Below, piece by piece: positions 4,461 through 5,671 of a stretch of DNA of 5,671 nt. How positions within the stretch are numbered: the stretch's first letter is position 1; each line of letters begins with the position of its first letter. Below the pieces are notes generated by a model, which ran no database searches, was not told the origin of the DNA, and worked only from the letters and a program-made list of their open reading frames with translations. A program made the translations under genes and the position numbers. The DNA comes from Patescibacteria group bacterium (GTDB lineage: Bacteria; Patescibacteriota; Patescibacteriia; Veblenbacterales; UBA10138): assembly GCA_003512705.1 (NCBI GenBank), contig DOPF01000034.1:19359-25029 (forward strand). The letters run 5' to 3'.

Positions 4461-4913
4461 ATGCCAGAACATTTAAACCCAGAAAAATTTGATGATCGTA
4501 GAGAAAATACAAGTAAAGAGGCCGTCGAATTAGCCCAGCGCGTACTGGATAAATTATTTTATCCCTTATACAACGAGCGAGACCGTATTAATAAAGCGAT
4601 AGAGGCCGAATTTGAAGCCATACGAGCAAAGGGCGGCTGGATGTACCATGAAAGTTCAAGGGGTTCTGTAATTGATGACGCAGCAAATGTCATTTTGAAA
4701 AATACTAATCGTGATCCTGATGTAGGTGAGAATATTCAAAACATTGAGAACCTTCTTAAGCGCCACAAAGACGTTTCCAAAGATCTACAACAATATCTAA
4801 ATATCAACTCTAGTTTACACAATTTACTCATGACAGCTATACAGGACCCGGGGGCGAATATAAAAGCTACAGACATACAGGAGGTGTTGAAAGAAAGGGG
4901 GATTAGTATTTGA
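4461..4913 (+). CDS. hypothetical helical protein between trmD and its 3' fragment
   Basis: I do not recognise this 150-residue protein. It is hydrophilic, without signal peptide or membrane segments, and appears mainly helical, with heptad-like stretches around residues 18-52 and 93-125 and a C-terminal DIQEVLKERGISI. No Cys cluster or catalytic motif is visible. ATG 4461 is 45 nt after the trmD stop; no Shine-Dalgarno precedes it and no clear promoter is seen, so it may be co-transcribed with trmD. Its stop, TGA 4911-4913, overlaps ATG 4913 of the short frame holding the trmD 3' fragment, so the gene ends precisely at the right-hand junction of the inserted segment. It is probably part of the imported cargo. 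Confidence 0.75.
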   Translation: MPEHLNPEKFDDRRENTSKEAVELAQRVLDKLFYPLYNERDRINKAIEAEFEAIRAKGGWMYHESSRGSVIDDAANVILKNTNRDPDVGENIQNIENLLKRHKDVSKDLQQYLNINSSLHNLLMTAIQDPGANIKATDIQEVLKERGISI

Positions 4914-5035
4914 TGGAATCCACGACCCGCCCCGAAATTATTACTTGGAAAGGTAAAAAATATCGCGTACCCAAGGTTCTCCTTGGGGAAAATCATAAAA
5001 AAATAAACTCTTGGCGGGCGAAAAAGTCAAAATAA
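4913..5035 (+). pseudogene. trmD: 3' fragment of resident trmD
   Basis: From ATG 4913 a 40-residue frame reads through TRPEIITWKGKKYRVPKVLL and then GENHKKINSWRAKKSK to TAA 5033-5035. It aligns with residues ~197-232 of the complete TrmD at 25 of 36 positions, without gaps. Homology begins at about 4922-4925. It holds only the C-terminal tRNA-binding part, with no AdoMet site, so it cannot be an enzyme; whether the small frame is translated is unknown. Together with 2865-2945 it gives the two ends of one earlier trmD. The upstream AGGAGG at 4879-4884 is too far from the ATG to serve it well. Confidence 0.9.
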
Positions 5036-5058
5036 AAAGGGAGCGGTGTTTGCTCCCT
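5034..5058 (-). terminator. intrinsic terminator of the minus-strand gene
   Basis: Read on the minus strand, GGGAGC and GCTCCC (arms 5052-5057 and 5039-5044) close a 7-nt loop and are followed by TTTTTATTTT. It lies 26 nt beyond the stop of the minus-strand gene and overlaps the end of the resident trmD frame. On the + strand no U-tract follows, so termination there would be weaker. Confidence 0.88.
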
Positions 5059-5083
5059 CGAGTCCGAACAATAGCTTTCAGAG

Positions 5084-5470
5084 CTACACAACTTTTCCCT
5101 TGATCTGGGACAACTCGGCGCGCCACTGTTCGTTTATTCTGCCGTGTTCCTCTAACCACGTCAGCAGTTTTCGGCCACGAGCGTCTGTCAATGCGGTGCA
5201 GAAAGCATATATCCACTCCATTGGACAATTAGAAGTATTTGCCGTATGTATGCGGCGCCAGTCGTCAGTATCAACTTTAAATGCCATCTCTACATGATCA
5301 CCGCCATAGGTTGAAATCTGCCAACATGTCTCTTCGGGTAAATCCCCTGGCCGCACCACACAGTGAAACCAAATAATAAAATCCTTAACTGCCTCCCTTA
5401 ATTTCTTGTTAGACTGGGAGTACTCTTCCCCGGCACGGATGATACGTGCCGCATCGCTTATGATAGACAT
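5084..5470 (-). CDS. hypothetical 128-residue protein, convergent to trmD locus
   Basis: I do not recognise this protein. The start is ATG 5470, supported by AGGAG (minus strand, 5478-5482) with a 7-nt spacer; the frame continues upstream to a GTG at 5521, but that extension (PAGKKRRRTT) contains the ribosome site and is rejected. The product starts MSIISDAARIIRAGEEY, has a helical N-terminal part with KKLREAVKDFIIWFHCVV (residues 22-39), a middle with many Trp, Asp and Glu (W50, W71, W86), and four scattered Cys (37, 49, 82, 91). It ends in a charged helix (LLTWLEEHGRINEQWRAEL). No signal peptide or clear membrane span is present. It is convergent to the trmD locus and ends in a strong terminator. 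No function is proposed. Confidence 0.82.
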   Translation of the reverse strand: MSIISDAARIIRAGEEYSQSNKKLREAVKDFIIWFHCVVRPGDLPEETCWQISTYGGDHVEMAFKVDTDDWRRIHTANTSNCPMEWIYAFCTALTDARGRKLLTWLEEHGRINEQWRAELSQIKGKVV

Positions 5471-5615
5471 GGTAGTTCTCCTGCGTTTTTTGCCCGCCGG
5501 CATGGTTTTTGATTGTGTCACCCTAACGGGTAACGTGGATTGAAAACGAACGGTTTTATTGGCTAAACCTTACACCTTTTAGGCTCCCAGGGTCAAATAG
5601 GCTAGTACTTGCCCG
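5471..5615. other. intergenic upstream region, no gene seen
   Basis: This stretch must hold the promoter and leader of the minus-strand gene, but no convincing -35/-10 pair stands out on that strand. On the + strand TTGAAA (5540-5545) is followed at 17-18 nt by CTAAAC/TAAACC, a poor -10. Two short similar segments occur, TAGGCTCCCAGGGTC near 5580-5594 and AGCCTCAGGGTC near 5655-5666. No ORF of useful length is found. Confidence 0.4.
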
Positions 5616-5669
5616 TTCGAGCCAGCATAAGCTGGCCTCCCTTCGGGGGGTCTGAGCCTCAGGGTCGAA
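5616..5669 (+). other. cluster of hairpins, possible structured RNA
   Basis: TTCGA (5616-5620) pairs with TCGAA (5665-5669) and encloses three hairpins: GCCAGC/GCTGGC with loop ATAA (5621-5636), a 5-bp stem 5637-5641/5646-5650 capped by TTCG, and CTGA/TCAG with loop GCC (5652-5662). The C(UUCG)G tetraloop is the extra-stable form only on the + strand, which favours a + strand RNA. It is not a tRNA, tmRNA, SRP or RNase P RNA by any landmark I can see. It runs to the window edge and may be incomplete. Confidence 0.4.
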
Positions 5670-5671
5670 GA

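Noticed and set aside
4879..4915. AGGAGG at 4879 as ribosome site for the trmD 3' fragment frame
   Set aside because: The spacing to ATG 4913 is nearly 30 nt and the motif is inside the coding sequence of the 150-residue ORF, so it is probably chance.
5046..5297. Plus-strand frame opposite the minus-strand gene
   Set aside because: The minus frame is longer, has AGGAG before its ATG and a matching terminator; the plus frame starts in that terminator.
5611..5636. GTTCGAG as the T-loop of a tRNA
   Set aside because: The flanking bases cannot form a T-stem and no anticodon or acceptor arm fits on either strand.

Overview
The window looks like a chromosomal piece of a Patescibacteria (CPR) genome. 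Evidence: short compact genes, standard code (TGA acts as a stop in several ATGA overlaps), AT-rich intergenic DNA, A/T-rich imperfect-palindrome spacer repeats around rpsP, a heptamer ATTCCCG repeat, and small TrmD and S16 proteins. The lineage is inferred; no marker here fixes a phylum.

Layout. Positions 1-1363 hold the housekeeping start of the classic rpsP-khpA-(rimM)-trmD neighbourhood: ribosomal protein S16 with a long charged tail, flanked by two copies of an AT-rich repeat, then a KhpA-type KH protein with its own promoter, a foldable leader and a strong terminator. Positions 1367-1856 are a separate unit: one unrecognised three-helix membrane protein between a promoter and a terminator. 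Positions 1872-2868 are an autoregulated-looking pair: a winged-HTH/MNT nucleotidyltransferase and a HEPN protein, behind a promoter overlapped by two tandem 19-bp dyads. Positions 2865-5035 are a rearranged trmD locus. Positions 5034-5470 are a convergent minus-strand gene of unknown function with its terminator. Positions 5471-5671 have no gene but end in a cluster of hairpins.

The main point is the trmD locus. A 5' trmD fragment (2865-~2945) starts in an ATGA overlap with the HEPN gene. After it come a HigB/HigA toxin-antitoxin pair, a complete trmD (3690-4415), an unknown 150-residue ORF, and then a 3' trmD fragment (4913-5035). The two fragments together look like the ends of one resident trmD whose middle was replaced by a foreign segment carrying its own full trmD. 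The fragments differ from the full copy mainly at silent or conservative sites, so this is an exchange between diverged alleles rather than a fresh duplication. Both alleles sit directly behind a toxin-antitoxin module (MNT-HEPN for the resident, HigBA for the newcomer). A degenerate copy of the MNT-type promoter/operator lies at the 5' junction. This suggests a slot before trmD where TA modules are swapped, and that the essential tRNA m1G37 methyltransferase may be transcribed from a TA-controlled promoter.
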